A DNA stretch of 64,000 bases from Macrobrachium rosenbergii (GCF_040412425.1 NC_089756.1:3850498-3914497); one strand, 5' to 3'. Counted from the first letter of the stretch, positions 11,316 through 25,600 are shown. Made by a program: numbers and translations. The notes: generated by a model from the sequence alone, not told the origin.

Positions 11316-11786
11316 TTTTTCTTTTAACGTGTTTTTATTCCCATTTTTGTATGGGGTAAGCACGATGCCTTCTTTTGAAGGACTTTTTGATTTGGCTTTG
11401 GGGTAGACCTGTGGTCTCGATCGGCTGCCCTGCCTGACATCGCTTAGACCCCGGTATGTTTCATGTATCATACCAGACCCAACACCCTTTCTTCCCAGCA
11501 GCAAGAAGCTATTGCGCGGGTATGGCGAGAGTTCGAGACGTGTGAGATGTTTGTTATGTTTTTAGAAGGTGTTGTAGTGGCTTTGTTTTGTGTGTGTATT
11601 TAGTCTGTAACATCCATTTGCTTTTTAAGCAAACCTATCCGTTGATTACATATATAATCCCGGGATGTCTACACGGATAGCAAAGTGTCTGCCTCTCTGA
11701 TCAGCCGGCTTGCAGGATTGAACCCGCGCCACAGACCTCTACGAAGTCCGAAGCTGCTGCTGTAACCGACTGAGCCATCGAGGCTC
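11316..11786 (-). mobile_element. tRNA-derived SINE
   Basis: On the minus strand the unit begins GAGCCTCGATGGCTCAGTCGG. It contains an RNA polymerase III A box (TGGCTCAGTCGG, 11766-11777) and a B box (GGTTCAATCCT, 11714-11724) at tRNA-like spacing. About 400 bp of non-tRNA body follows and ends in an A-rich GAAAAAGAAGAAGATG tail near 11316. Such a head-body-tail layout is that of a tRNA-derived SINE, copied by a LINE machinery. The exact tRNA ancestor and the 3' boundary are not certain, and no target duplication is visible because both flanks are TA repeats. Confidence 0.75.
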
Positions 11787-11811
11787 TATATATATATATA
11801 TACATATATGC

Positions 11812-11850
<39 letters not shown>
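11787..11850. repeat. Short (TA)n array
   Basis: TA and TACATA units lie between the SINE and PLE 2. Confidence 0.9.
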
Positions 11851-11853
<3 letters not shown>

Positions 11854-11886
11854 AACTGAATCACGAAAATATGGAACGTGATGAAT

Positions 11887-13055
11887 ATATAAATAAAGAT
11901 AAAATCCACGAAGGAAATGGAAACACTGGAGTGCTGCGAGGCCTTTTGACGCTGTGTCCTTTACTTAGCAGACTGAAGAAATATAAAAGTATGTTTACAA
12001 AGAAAGCTCATATAAATGACAGATGGGCATTATAAAGGAAACATATGTACCTGGAATCCAACACAATTGAAGAATTAGTAGAACTGCCAAAACAGGATTA
12101 AATATTTAAGAGGTTTTTACAAAGGATTAGGATCAACTGTTCAGGAGCAGGGACAGGACAATTAAAAGATTATACAGGTTCGTGACTGACCACCTAAAAA
12201 TTTTTAGTACAACACAATAATTCTTTTTTTTTTGTAAACAATAATAACTTTTTGCAAGATGAACATTTTTACAAATAAAAATTATATTAAACATACGGAT
12301 ATATAGAAAATATATATCAAGTAGCTAACTTGTAATTAAGTCAGTGATGTTATCTTTTAGGCCATTCTTGAACATTTTTCTAATACAGGGGTCCAAATAA
12401 TACATGCCAGGGCTAAGATTAAAATTACAACTGGAAGTAAGCTGGATAATAGCGGACTCAATAGATTTCTTGAAGAGAAATCTTTCGATCTAACAATCAC
12501 TGAACTTTCAGTCCAGTTTATCCTGTGAGGGTTTTCACTTAAATGAATGAATATAGCATTGGATGCTTGTCCAGTTTTGACTGAATACTTATGTTGCTTA
12601 ATACGTACATCTAAGTCTTTGCTAGATTGGCCAATATAAAAAGAGGGGCAATCCAAACATGGAATATTATATATTATGTTGTTGTTTTCTTTAGGGCTAT
12701 TTCTTATTAACATTCTTTTGAGTATGTTATTATAAGAAAAAAGGAGGTTTACATTAAAAGGTTTTTACAATGATTTTATGTTTTCAAAACCACTAAAATA
12801 AGGCAAGCTAAGAATGTTCTTAGGGGTTTCTTTCTTCATGTTATTTTCACTATAAAACTTTTTGTGGGCTTTGTTATAACAAATATCTAGTATATGTGAA
12901 GGATAACATAAATTGTCCCTATTTTTCTTATGTATTCAATTTCTTTATCCAAATACTGGGGACTGACAATGCGCAAGGTTCGTAAAAACAGCGTCGAAAG
13001 GCCTCGCAGCACTCCAGTGTTTCCGTTTCCTTCAGTGGATTTTATCTTTATTTAT
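11887..13055 (-). mobile_element. Penelope-like element 2, internally deleted
   Basis: Inverted repeats 11887-11957 and 12985-13055 (shared block ACACTGGAGTGCTGCGAGGC) bracket about 1.0 kb that holds only the 3' end of a PLE coding region on the minus strand. The RT is missing, so the element is truncated or deleted. Its repeats differ from those of PLE 1, so it is another family. TA-rich DNA adjoins both ends. Confidence 0.85.
12357..12960 (-). pseudogene. PLE 2 GIY-YIG endonuclease remnant
   Basis: The minus strand gives NNIIYNIPCLDCPSFYIGQS (PLE GIY-YIG with the Cys pair CLDC), then DLDVRIKQHKYSVKTGQ and HRINWTESSVI. This is the same domain as in PLE 1 but clearly diverged. Upstream (12714-12960), short pieces such as the YNNILKRM linker continue in broken frames, and no RT motif is found. 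Near 12420-12480 the frame is disturbed. Confidence 0.85.
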
Positions 13056-13528
<473 letters not shown>

Positions 13529-13647
13529 ATGGCGGCCATGTCGTTGGTGTCCACAATCCAATCGGAAATCGAAAAAGCTCAATTAAATTTAAAGGACGTT
13601 GATGAAAACCTTCGTAAATTAACAGGACGTGACTTTAATGATACGAA
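13529..13647 (+). CDS. PNN: PNN exon 1 (start codon exon)
   Basis: It begins MAAMSLVSTIQSEIEKAQLN and ends inside the codon after DFNDT; donor GTAAGT at 13648. The block LKDVDENLRKLTGRD is nearly identical to the pinin N-terminus. An in-frame Met also occurs at codon 4, but the first ATG has a good context and fits the family length. Confidence 0.93.
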
Positions 13648-16600
13648 GTAAGTTGCAAAAGTTGGCAAAGAACATTGGAAGTGTAGTTAGCGCGTACAGT
13701 TATCCGTCGGGATTTTCTGTGGCGTGGCGATGCCTCTGTAATGCTTATGGGACGGTAGGCCGAATGTAAACAATTATCAGTTACCACCTGCATTGTCTAG
13801 AATTTAATTGTGATCACCCTGATGGTTATGTTTAAGTAATCCTACAGTTGAGGGGTCCGAATTCACTGCATTACGTAAGGTCAAGATCAGCACGTAGCCT
13901 ATATCAAATATTTATTGAATTGGGTAGTTTGCAGGACAGCTGGACTAGGCTGCCTCCGGACGGAAGCCAAGTCATTGGCTCCCATGTTTAGTGTTACTTG
14001 CTGGTACCCCCCCGGGCCGGGTCAGGGCACGGCGCCCTGGGTGAGGTTAGGAAGGTAAGGTCATTTTAGGTCGGGACCTGGCTTTTAGGGAAGGTTAGGT
14101 TTGTTTACGTATGTGGAACCTGACCCGTCGTTTTGTAGCCCCCCTCCCCCCAAATCAGTCCAACATATTTGTAAATCAGTAGCCTAAACCTGTAGGCTTT
14201 ACGTGGTATTAATGTTGGCCTTTGCCCCAGAAGTAAAAGACATGCATGTTATTTACATATACATTGGGAATGATTATCCGTAGTTTAATCACTTAGCCTA
14301 CACATATAAATCATAAAATTTTGCTGACAACAAGCAGTAGGAAAGGCTAGTGAACCAGTGTAAGAAATCGTTTGGTGTAGGTTATAACATGACATGCTAC
14401 GTATAAATACCCAATATAGTACTTATATTTAATAACTCAATTAATATTTCAGTCAGCGTCCAGACCAGAGAAGATCACGAGTTTCTTCGGGTAACAGAGA
14501 TGAAGAACCTCCAGCCAAGCGAAGACCCCAAGGGGTTTTTGCCAGGTTAGAATCTCCGTGAATTCTCTTGGTAAAACTATAGAACAACTCTGCACGGCTT
14601 ATTAAGTGTTGCTGGTGAAGGTGTTGTTTATTGGCGGTCAATTATTATTAACCTCACATCTTCATTGGAAACCCTTTGGGAACAGGGTTTTGGGTGGGAT
14701 AAAACACAGGGAGAGAGAATGGACTTCATGTTGGTATGATGGTCACCCTGGAATGGTTGTGTGCATAAGCAAATGCATATGGGAGCCATGTGTTCAAGAA
14801 GGGATTGGCTAAGGAAACTATTACAAAAGGAACTATACTAACATAACCTAACCTAGTAGGCCGTGTTATTTAGCTGGGGGTGGCCCAGGGAAGGAAACTC
14901 TACTTTTTACCAAAAGTTCCCCTATAACACTGAGCATGTGCGATAGCATTCCAGGATGGCCAGCATACAATAGTGTATCAGTTCTAAGGTTAATTACAGT
15001 CAGCTGCCAAAATATAACTTTAGATTCTTAATAAGGAACCAAAATACCATAGAAAAACTCAATTTCCAAGGTAATAAGCCGTGCGGATTTTTACTATAGT
15101 TCTACCATTCTTTCAATCAGCAGTGCTTGAAGCAGTTTTAATATGGAAAATATTTGCTGTTTATTATTTAATGCTCTCTTAGCTAAAGCCATACTAGAGT
15201 TGTGTATTTTATACGAACTTGTATTTCACATCATCAGGCTGGGGGGAGTTGTTCTAGAGCAACATTATCAGGAATCTCGTGGTAGAGGACGAGGTTTCCG
15301 ACGTGGTAGTGATGGAAGCGAACCAAGAGGTGGTGATGGGAGGGGTGATTTACGAGCCGAGATTCATGGAGGAGGAGAAGCACGTACTCGACGAGTCCAG
15401 GAGGTGGTAGAGGAGGATGAGAAAACTCCTAAGGTATAAATAATTTGATTCTGGATCTTGTATCTTGAGTAATTGTTTGTTAGGCTTGGTGTCAATGTTG
15501 TAGAGAGTAAATCTTGGTTGTTCCGACACAATATACAAACCGTCGGTCCTTTACTTTAGGAATTACTTTCAGGGGTAGGCTGGAAATGGCCCTTAAACTC
15601 TTGAGCAAGGTGGTTAGGCAGTAACTACCGCCAGGTAGGCGGGGATACCCGCCTGCCCGGATGTAAACATTCCAGTTTGCTTTCGGCTGTCATGTGTTGC
15701 TGATGTGTTTTCGTTCTCTCCGCCTGACTGTCATTAAGCTCTTATTATCCCGGTGGGATCTTTCTGTATTTTTGTTTATATATACGTTTGTTTGATATTT
15801 ATTAATACAAACCCACCATTTGTGATAACCTTGTGTAAGCCGTCGTTCCCTGCCTGTGTCTTGGGTTTGACGGCCAAGGGCGTAACTGGAGTAGCGTAAC
15901 CAAGTGGTAATGCTTCTCTTCCAGCAGCCCTTTACGTAAATACTGAAGGCGCCCCTGTACTTTCAGAGATATAGTGGGGACATAATATCTTCACTCCCCT
16001 ACATTCATCGGGACATAAGAGTTCATTCCCTTCTTGGCTTCCGCCCTCCATGTATAAGGGGCATCACTAATTTCTTCCTACTTATGCTGAGTGTTGCTCG
16101 CCGCCTGTGCTTGGAGAATTACAGGCCGGGTGGGAGGTTGTGGGCGTCATCAATAAGTTCCGCTTCCATGGCACCCTTGGTGGCCTCCCCTCCATCCTTT
16201 TTTCTCTTCCTGTAGGTTCTTCCTTCTCCCCTTTAGTAGATCTCTCCTTCGCCCTCTTCGCTCGCTCGTCGGGCGAAGACCAGGGGCGGGGAGCGATTGG
16301 GTGACCTCGTCTAGAGCACCTCCTCCCGCTGTGTAGGGCAGTTCCCCTTGTAGCGGGAGGAGCCTCCCTCTACTAATCATCTTACTTTTCTTTCAAGTTG
16401 ACAGTGAGCATCACAGACACAGCAGTAGTTGGCTGGATATATCAAAGAATATCTTGCATGAAGCAGTCCCGACATTCATTCAGTGTTACTTCGGGATCGA
16501 CCACAATTCCTGGTTAGATAACATATTTCCACGTCGGGATCGCTCTGACTCCGTTCCCGCTGATGTGGATCGATCGCTGTCATTGTTGGTTTTCATGTAT

Positions 16601-19600
16601 GCTGTTGCAATGCCTCCTGCGTATCTATGGTCCATCTGTTCCTGCTGTTCTCTGTGTTATGCTCTTGTCAACTCGACGACAGTCTCTGGGCTGCTCTTCC
16701 TGGTCTCCTGCCACAGCCGCCCGGATCGTTCCTGTCGCTGCTGGTGACTTTCAAATGACATTTCTGTCCGTTGCAGTAGCTCCTGCCTTCCGAACCGCTA
16801 ACGTAGCTCCTGCATCGAATGTCCTGATGGTGCCCGCTACTTCTCTTAGTGGTTGTGCCCGGGGCTGCTTCCGTTGTGTTCCTGCCAGCTGCCCTGGAGG
16901 TTACGATGTCAGCCATCCTGTAGAAGATGTCGGCGTGAAGATGAAGGAATTCGCCCTGTTGAGGTGATGTTCCAGGCCGTTGCAGTAGCTCCTGCCTTCC
17001 AAACTGCTGCAGTAGCTCCTGCATCGGCTGTCCTGATCATGCCTACTGCTTCTCCTGGTGGTGGTGTCCTGGCAGCGTCCGTTGTGTTCCTGCCGGACTA
17101 CCCTGGAGGTTACGATGTTTTGTGTCCACCATCCTGTAGAAGATGTCGGAGTGAAGGTGAAGGAAGCTGTCCTGTGGAAGTAGCCGCCGTCTTCTTCATC
17201 TTATCTCTGATTTCGTCTTCTGCTGCGTCTTCCCTTCCTCTCCCGAGGTCTAAGGGGGTCCCGAGAATCAGACAGACCTCCGTCAGCCAAAGGAGAGGAA
17301 TGCTGCTGCTTCCCCTTGATGCCCTTGGACGTCTAGGGACTGCCTCCTTCCGAGGAGGCAGTGGGTCTCTCGTTGGCTCTTCCCAACCTTCGGGTTAGGA
17401 AACCGATTCGCATAGCCCAGGGTTTTGTGTTTCGGAAGCCGCGGGCGCGCAGACCTCAGTTTGCGATCCCGTTCCCGAGTCTTAGAGGTTCCGCCTCTAA
17501 GATGGGGGCTGCTTTGGGCGCTCGTTCACGAGCCGCTCCAGGTGCTCGAGATTCTATGGAATATCGAGTATCCCGATCTGGTCTGGAGAGATTTTCCTGG
17601 ACCCAGTTCGGGAGCAGTGCGAGAGAAAGGGCCGAGGCACCCAGGTGTCTCGGCTCCTCTTTCTGCCAGCACTGCAAGCACTCCCCGAGTGTTTGCCAGT
17701 GCTCGGTCGGGTTCCCAACCTGGTGTCTCAATCCTGTCGGTTCGAACATCAGAAGAAGCAGGGAAGAGATTCACTTCGGGAGTCCTGCGGGACTTCTAAG
17801 GGACTGACTCTCTTCCGGGAGAAAAGTTTCTCTCATTGGCTCTTCCCGATTCACATTCTCCTGTGGGATCTTGCGTTTCGGGGGCCGCAAGAGCGCGGCC
17901 TCTCGAGGCCACACCCTCGTTGCCAGTCTTGGAAGTCTGCGTCTAAGACTGGTTCTGTGCTTGGCTGTTTCAATCTATTAGGAAACAAAGCAGCCGCTCC
18001 CAATTTTTGGGAGTCTCGTGGGTAGCTCTCAAGCGCTCTCCTTACAAGAGGCACAGTACAAGAGAAAGTGCCAAGACACCCTGGGGTCTGGGTGCGGAGA
18101 CGCCGGAGTGTCTGGGTGCCGAGACGCCAGATGTCTCAATACTGCCCGCCAGCTGCTTCGGTTGTTCGGGCGGGCTTCATTCTTGTGTCTCGAACTTTAG
18201 GGTTCGAGCATGCAAGATAGCAGGCACAGAATTCCCCTTCGACCTTCTTCTCGAGGGGCCTCGGCCTCAAAGGAGTTTAGAGTTTGGGAAACCAGCAATT
18301 GTTCACAGCAGACGAGTCCGGCCTGCCCAGTTACAATTGCGTTCGCGCAATTGGCCCGGTTCGGCCCCTGGTCGCACTTACGAGACTGGCTCGGTTCGAC
18401 TCGGCTTGCCCCGCCTGCCTCCCAGTCCACCGCATACCAACCAGCTGGATCACGTTTGCGTGATCGGCTTGGTCCTACACGGTTTTTTCCGATTCGGGTT
18501 CTCGGCTATGTTCAAGTGAACTTTTTGCTTTTCCCAGGAAAGCGCTTTGCCACGGCACAAGTGCTCTTCTTCCCCCTTCTGTTGATTATCGCTCACGGTC
18601 CACCTCTCCTGCTTATCTTACTGGCAGGACAGGTAGGGATACTCTTTTCTCCTCACCTGTTCTCTTCTCCTCTCGGTTGTTCCGAGAGGCGCAAGACGGA
18701 CAGAGAGAGCTCCGACGAAATTTTCTTCGGAATTCGGCTGCTTGGCGTGCTTTGGGTATCAGTCCCCCGATTCTCTCGTATTATAACCAGGTAGCCGAGG
18801 AGGGTTTCATGGGATCTGTCAAGGTCTCCCTCCAAGGGGAGAGGTACAGGAGTTTCACGCATCGGAAACAGCGAGGGTCTTCCTCTTCAAGTTACGATCG
18901 CCCCCATGTTTTCAGAGAACTTCGTCCTGCGGCTCCCCCAATGAATAACCTTCATCACTCGCAACCCTTGCAGTTCCCGAGGGGCCGAGAGTGTCAGGGA
19001 CCACCGCAGTCCTGGCTTCCGAGAGCATTCTCGACCTGATGAATTCTTTTCTTCGAAGGAGTTAATTCAGGTCGAGACACCAAGCTTCCACCCCTGCCTT
19101 TGACAGAATGTGAATTCTTCTTGCCTCGGAGGGTCTTGCCGACTGCAGTTTTTTGGGCAATTCTGGTGCTAAGAAGAAGGACTTTGTCCCAATTCGGATC
19201 TCCGTCATAAGAGGACTCCCCTTTGTCTTATTCGCTCACTTTGTCGGACGTGGAACAACAGGGGCCGGACAATCAGGATGACCTCTTCTCTGGGGCCCTT
19301 CCCCCCCCCCATTGACCCGACTTTTTCTTCAGGTTTGGCGGTAGAGACTTCTCTCAGGGGGCAGGCTATGGATTTGACTTCAACCTGGCTCCACCTGGGT
19401 CTCCCTGGTGTCCCATCACTGGAGGGTCTCCTCACACCGCAGCTACTGCAACCACCAGCACTGTGACAATGACAGCTTTCTCCAAGATGCCAGTGACTGT
19501 CTCGTCTCAAGGTGACCGCCGTGCCAGCATCTCAGCACGCAACGCCTCTGCTCCTGGCTTTTCCATGGCCCTGTTGTCTCAGCCTGGACCCTCGATGATG

Positions 19601-22600
19601 GTGACCTTTTCTGTGCCTCATCTAATGGTTCCAGTTCCAGGCTGGCAGATGGAGGAGCCAGGACATGCCAAGAGCCAGGGAAGCCAGGAAGCATTGGGGG
19701 ACTTGACCACTTCCTGAAGAAGATGACGAAGAAGAGGTCTAGGAAGGTGTCATCGTCTTCATCTTCGTCGTCGTTGTCTGCTACTTCCTCCCTTCTTCCA
19801 AGGCTCATTGGTCGAAGAAGAAGGCTGTCTCCCCCCCCCCCCTCCCTCCCCAAAGAAATCCCATTCTGGGACTCCTAAGTGACTACCTCCCTCCACAGGG
19901 GAAGCAGTGGGATCTCTCATCGGCTTTTCCCGTCTTTCGGGTGCAAGTTCTCACCAGCCAGCTGTGCATTCGACTCCACCCAGTCCCCGATCACCAGCCT
20001 GGCTCAGTCGAGTTGAGTGCTCGGCTTGGCTTGCGTGAACCGCTGTGCTCTCCTCGGGACAGTGCTTCACCAAGGCGAAAGCACTCTCTGGACCCGGGTT
20101 GCCATCATCACCGCGGGTTGATGACCGCTCTCGGCCTGCTCCTCCTGCTGGTTCCGCCAGCAGGACTAGTCGGGGTGCCCGATCCTCCTCACCTGTCCCC
20201 TCAACCTCCTGGGGTTTCCCTTGGAGGGGCGAGTTGGAAGGAGGAACTCTGGAGACTCCTATCCCCAGAGTTTGACTACAAAGGCATACGTTTTGGCTCG
20301 GTCCTCGGATCGACCAGGTCGTATGCCTGAGTAGTGCAGGAAGGGTCTAAGGGGTCTGCCGAGGTTCTCCTGCCTGCCAGGAGAGTAGATTGGGAAGGCC
20401 GCACCCTGGAAGGACTCGAGGGTCCACTCCCCCAGGGTGCAGACACCCCTGAAATACAGAGGACTTTTGCAGAGGTCATTGCGCTGATCTGTCAGCACAA
20501 CGACCTTGGGGAAGGGACCACGGCCTCATCTGTGGATTGTCCTTCGTGCCTTGAATCTTTCTGAAGTCCAAAAAAGGAACCCAAGGTTTTGGAGGGGCCG
20601 CCATGGTCCACGCTTACCGAAGGACTTCTTGATCAAATAAATAATCTTGTATCTGGGCAAGATTATTCATTTTATTCGGATAAGCTGCTTCCTCCTCTTC
20701 TGCCTCAACAGAAGTGCTTCTGTACGCCCTCGGAGAGGGCATTGCCAACCAAGCAGATTGACCCGGACCTGGTGTGTCTGGGCCCGGGTCTCTCACTGCA
20801 GCAGCTTACTGCGGAAGGAATCTCCCTCTCGCAGCAAGAAGCAGTGACCCTGGAAGCCACCACTATGGCGGCTTTCTAGGCAGTTTCCTGGCTGGATCTG
20901 TGGTCATTCACAGTATCCAAAGTGGTGGCCTCCTCGGACGCTATCTTGCTAGGGGAGGACTAGAGAGAGACATTGTCCTTTCGTCCTTTCTTGTTTCGCC
21001 AGGTCTGTAGGTCCCGAGTCGGCAGTGACCCTATGGAACAGACCGTTGCTGGGTTCTGCTTCTCTCTTCCCTGGAGAGCTGGTAGATGGTGTGGTGGACA
21101 AGCGTCGGGCCAAAGACAGCGACCGCCTTGTCCACCAGGCAGTGGCCAAGACCTCCAGGTCTTCGCGCTCCATTGCGACTGGGCCTTCGGGCCAGGCTAG
21201 CACTTCGTCACCCCCCAAGAAGTCCCAGTCTTCAAAGGGTTCCTGTGGGAACACCGAGCCTTCTTCTTCCACTGGGAAGGGTGGGCAGTCACACCCCTTT
21301 CAGCCCTCTTTCCAGTCCAATAAAGAGGGCAAGGCGAAGAAGAAGGGGAAACGCTAGGGCAGCGTTCCCCTCCAGCTGCTGGGCAACATGGCAGCGATAC
21401 TGAGACGATACCTGGGTAGTGGATGCCCTTCGGGAGGGATATCTACTCCCCTTCGAGTCTCAGCCACCCTTCACCAAATCTCTGGTCCGTCTCCGCACCT
21501 ACGTTCCTGGTTCAACAAAGGATCTTGTACTCATGCAAGAAGTTCAAGCCATGCTGAGCAAGAATGCTGTGGAAGTTGTTTCAGATCGGTCCCCAGGCTT
21601 TTACAGCCATGTCTTTCTCATGAAGAAAACTTCGGGGGCTGGAGACCAGTCATAGACCTCTCTCCCCTGAACTGATTCGTTTGCCAGACTCAGTTCACGA
21701 TGGATAGGGCTCATTCCGTGCTCGCCTTCATCAGGGAGAACGACTTCATGCTTAAGGTGGATCTGAAAGATGCGTACAGTATTTCCAAATACCCATCCAT
21801 CCATCCCCCCGCAAGTATTGTAAACCCCCGTATTCGCGGGGATGCGTACTACACCTCCTGTGAATAGCTAAAATCCGTGAATACTTAAACCCCTTCCAAA
21901 AACACTTAGAACTGCCTATTTTGAAAGTTCAAAGACAAAAAAAAAAAAAAAACTAAAAATGCTTATACACGGTATTATCCTACTTACGATGGGGTTAGGT
22001 TCCAAAAAACCCATCGTTTGTTGGAAAAAACGCATCTTGAATAAAGCCTAGCCTACACTACGGTATTCAGTACCATGTACACATATATGGTAGCCTAGCT
22101 GTACTCTACACATAAACAGTATAGTAATTATTATTATCAGCTAATTCTGTAGGTTCATGCAGATTGACTTATGATAATTCAATACAAAGAGAAATTGAAT
22201 AACAAATAAGAATTAGCTTAGCCTACACTATGGTATATCGTATACGTATCGGTAGCCTAGCCTACATTATGCTGTACTCTGTATTCACAAATTAATATCG
22301 TATTATACAAACATCAACATAACGAATATGCATCTTTTCCATGGATCTTTTAAAATGTTATGCTTTACTTCACTGTATCCAATAATTTGTTCCGACATGA
22401 TATGCAAACCATTGGTCCTTTACATTAGGAATTACTTTCAGCATAGGCTGGAACAGCCATTAAACTCTTGAGCAAGGTGGTTAGGCAGTAACTACTGCCA
22501 GGTAGGCGGGAGTACCCGCCTGCCCGGATGTAAACATTCCAGTTTGCTTTCGGCTATCATGCGTTGCAGATGTGGTTTCGGATCTCTTCACCTGACTGTT

Positions 22601-25600
22601 GTTAAGCTCTTTATTACCCTAGGGGATCTTAATGTATTTTTGTGTATATATTACGTGTGTTTGATATTTAATAATACAAACCCACGATTTTTGATAGCCT
22701 TGCATAAGCCGTCGTTCCTCTGCATCTGTGTCTTGGGTTTGACGGCCAAGGGTGTATTTAGAGGGGTGTAACCGAGTGGTAATGCTTCTCTTCCAGTAGC
22801 CGTTTATTAGATACTGAAGGCGTTCCCCTGTACGTTCGGAGATATTTGTTGGGACGTAATGTCTTTGCTCCCCTACATTGATTGGGACATAAGAGTTCAC
22901 TTCCTTTCTTGGGCTCCCTCCCTCCGTGTACTTCCTTCCTACTTGTGCTGAGTGTTGTTTTCGCCCCCTGTGCTATAGAGAGTTGTTGGGGGGAGGTTGC
23001 GGGCGTCATAGATAAGTTCTGCTTCCACGGCACCCTTGGTGGACTCCCCTCCTTCCTTCTCTCTCCCTGTAAGGTCCTCCTTTTCTCTTCTTCGGTAGAG
23101 ATCTCTCTCCTTTGCCCTCTTTATTCACTCGTCGGGCGAAGACCGCAATGTTGGGGGGTCGGCCTCTGGGCAGTTGGGTGACTGCTTCTAAGGGGCCTCC
23201 TCTCGTTGCGTAGGGCAGTTCCCCTCGTAGCAAGAGGAGTTTCCCTCTACTAATTATCTTTGCTTTTTCTTTCAGGTTGACAGTGAGCATCGCAGGCATG
23301 GCAGTAGTTGGCTGGATATCTCAGGGGATATCTTGCATGAAGGAGTCCCGATGTTCATTTAGTATTGCTTCGGGATTGACCACAGTACCTGGTTGGAATG
23401 TCATAGTTCCACGTCGGGATCATTCCAACTCTGTTCCTGCTGATGTGGATCGATCACTGTCATTGCTGGCCTTCATGTATGCCGTGGCACTGACTGCCTC
23501 TTGCATATCTGTGGTCCATCTGCTCCTGCTGTTTCCTGTGTTATGCTTCTGTTAACTCGACGACAGTCTCCAGGCGACTCTTCCTGGTCTCCTGCCACAC
23601 CCATCCTGACCATTCTTGTCACTGCTGGTGACATTCCTGGCCTTTGCTCTAGCTCCTGCCTTCCAAACCGCTTCCATAGCTCTTGCATCAGCTGTCCTGA
23701 TTGTGCCTGCTGCTTCTCCTGATGGTGGTGTCCTGTGCCGCTTCCATTGTGTTCCTGCCTAGCTGGCCTGGAGGTTACGATGTCCGCCATCCTGGAGAAG
23801 ATGGAGTGAAGGTGGAGGAAGTCACCCTGTGGAAGCGACGTTCCTGGCCGTAGTGGTAGCTCCTGATTTCCGAACTGCTTCCGTAGCTCCTGTGTCAGCT
23901 ATCCTGATCGTGCCTGCTGCTTCTCCTAGTGGTCGTGTCCTGGGCGACTTCCGTTGTGTTCCTGCCTAGCTGCCCTGGAGGTTACGATGTTTCATGTCAA
24001 CCATCCTGTAGATGTCGGAGTGAAGGTGAAGGAAGTGGCCCTGTAGAAGTAGCCGATGTCTTCTTCAACTTATCTTCGATTTCATCCTCTGCTGCCTCTT
24101 CCCTTCCTCTCCTGAGGTTCAAGGGGGTCCCAGGAACCGTACAGACCTCCGTCGGCTGAAGAAGAGGAAGGCTGCTTCTTTACCCTTGATACCCTTGGAC
24201 GTTTATGGGTTGCCTCCTTCCGAGGAGGCAGTGGGTCTCTCGTTGACTCTTCCCAACCTTCAGGTTAGGAAACCGATTCACATACCCCTGTGTTTTGTGT
24301 TTCGGGAGCCGCGGGTGTGCCGACCTTGGTTTGCGATCCCATTCCCAGTCCTAGAGGTTCCGCCTCTAAGACGGGGGGGGGCTGCTTCAGGCACTCATTT
24401 GCGAGCCGTTCCGAGTGCTGGAGATTCGGTGGAATATCGAGTATCCCAATCTGGTCTGGAGAGTACTCTCCGCGGCCCAGTTCAGGAGCAGTGCGAGAGA
24501 AAGGGCTGAGGCACCCAGGTGTCTTGGCCCTTCCTGCCAGCACCACGAGCACTCCCCGAGTGCTTACCAGTGCTCGGTCGGGTTCCCAGAAGAAGCAGGG
24601 AAGAGATTCCCTTCGGGAGTCCTGTGGGACTTCTAAGGGACTGACTCTTCTGGGAGACAAGTTTCTCTTGTTGGCTCTTCCCGCCCTCGGGCGGGGAACC
24701 AATTCGCATTCTCCTGCGGGTTCTGGCGTTTCGGGAGCCTTGAGAGGCCGCGCCCTGGTTGCCAGTCTTAGAAGTCTGTGTCTAAGACTGGTTCTGTGCC
24801 TGGCTCTTTTCGATCTCTCAGGGAACTGAAAGCAGCCGCTCCCAATTTGCGGGAGTCTCGTGGGTCACTCAAATCCTGTGAATCACAAGCACTCTCCTGA
24901 CGAGAGAAAGTCCCGAGACACCGAGGTGTCTGGGTGCCGAGACTCCAGGTGTCTGGGTGCTGAGATGCCAGGTGTCTCGATACTGCCCGCCAGCTGCTTT
25001 TGTTGCTTGGCCAGGATTCATCCTCATGCCTTGAACCTTAGGGTTCAAGCATGCAGGATAGCAGACACAGAATTCCCCCTTGAACCTTCTTCTTGGGGGG
25101 CCTCGGCCTCGAAGGAGTTTAGAGTTCGGGAAACTAGCAATAGTTCACGGTAGACAAGTTCCGCCCTGTCCAGTTCCGATTGTGTTCGCGCAGTCGGCTC
25201 AGCTTGCTCGCCTGCCCAGCCCCTGGTCACACTTGTGAGACTGGCTCTGCTCAGCTTGGCTCGGCTCGACCCGCCTGCTTCCCAGTCCACTGCATACCAC
25301 CCTTGGATCGCATTTGTGTGATTTGCTCGGCTCGGCCCAACTCATTTCTTCCGAATCGGGTTCTTGGCTCTGTTCGAGTGAGCTTTCGGCTCTCTCCAGG
25401 AAAGCGCTTTCCTTCCCACATGTGGCAGTACTCTCCTTCGGTTGATTATCGCTCATGGTCTGCCTCTCCTGCTGGTCTTACTGGCAGGACAGGTAGGGGT
25501 ACTCTTTCTCCTCACCTGTTCACTTTTCCTCTCAGTTGTTCTGAGAGGCGCGAGACAGACAGAGAGAGCTCCGATGAATCTGTCTTCGGAGTTCGGCTGC

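Larger units (their letters stand above)
15518..21817 (+). mobile_element. DIRS-like retrotransposon A, 5' part (continues at 30524-30823)
   Basis: The left end TTGTTCCGACACAATATACA is shared with DIRS B (22388) and D (52544). The first ~170 bp match the terminal repeat of those copies (CAAGGTGGTTAGGCAGTAAC, CTGCCCGGATGTAAACATTC). A gag-like region follows (about 16400-21360), then the start of an RT (21360-21817). A Tigger element (21818-30523) splits the RT, and its next part resumes at 30524. The 3' half (RNase H, tyrosine recombinase, right ITR) is not found, so the copy is truncated at 30823. DIRS elements integrate with a tyrosine recombinase and leave no target duplication. Confidence 0.8.

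Noticed and set aside
11714..11777. A functional tRNA gene on the minus strand
   Set aside because: A and B boxes are present but the acceptor stem cannot be closed as a tRNA, and the unit continues into a SINE body.
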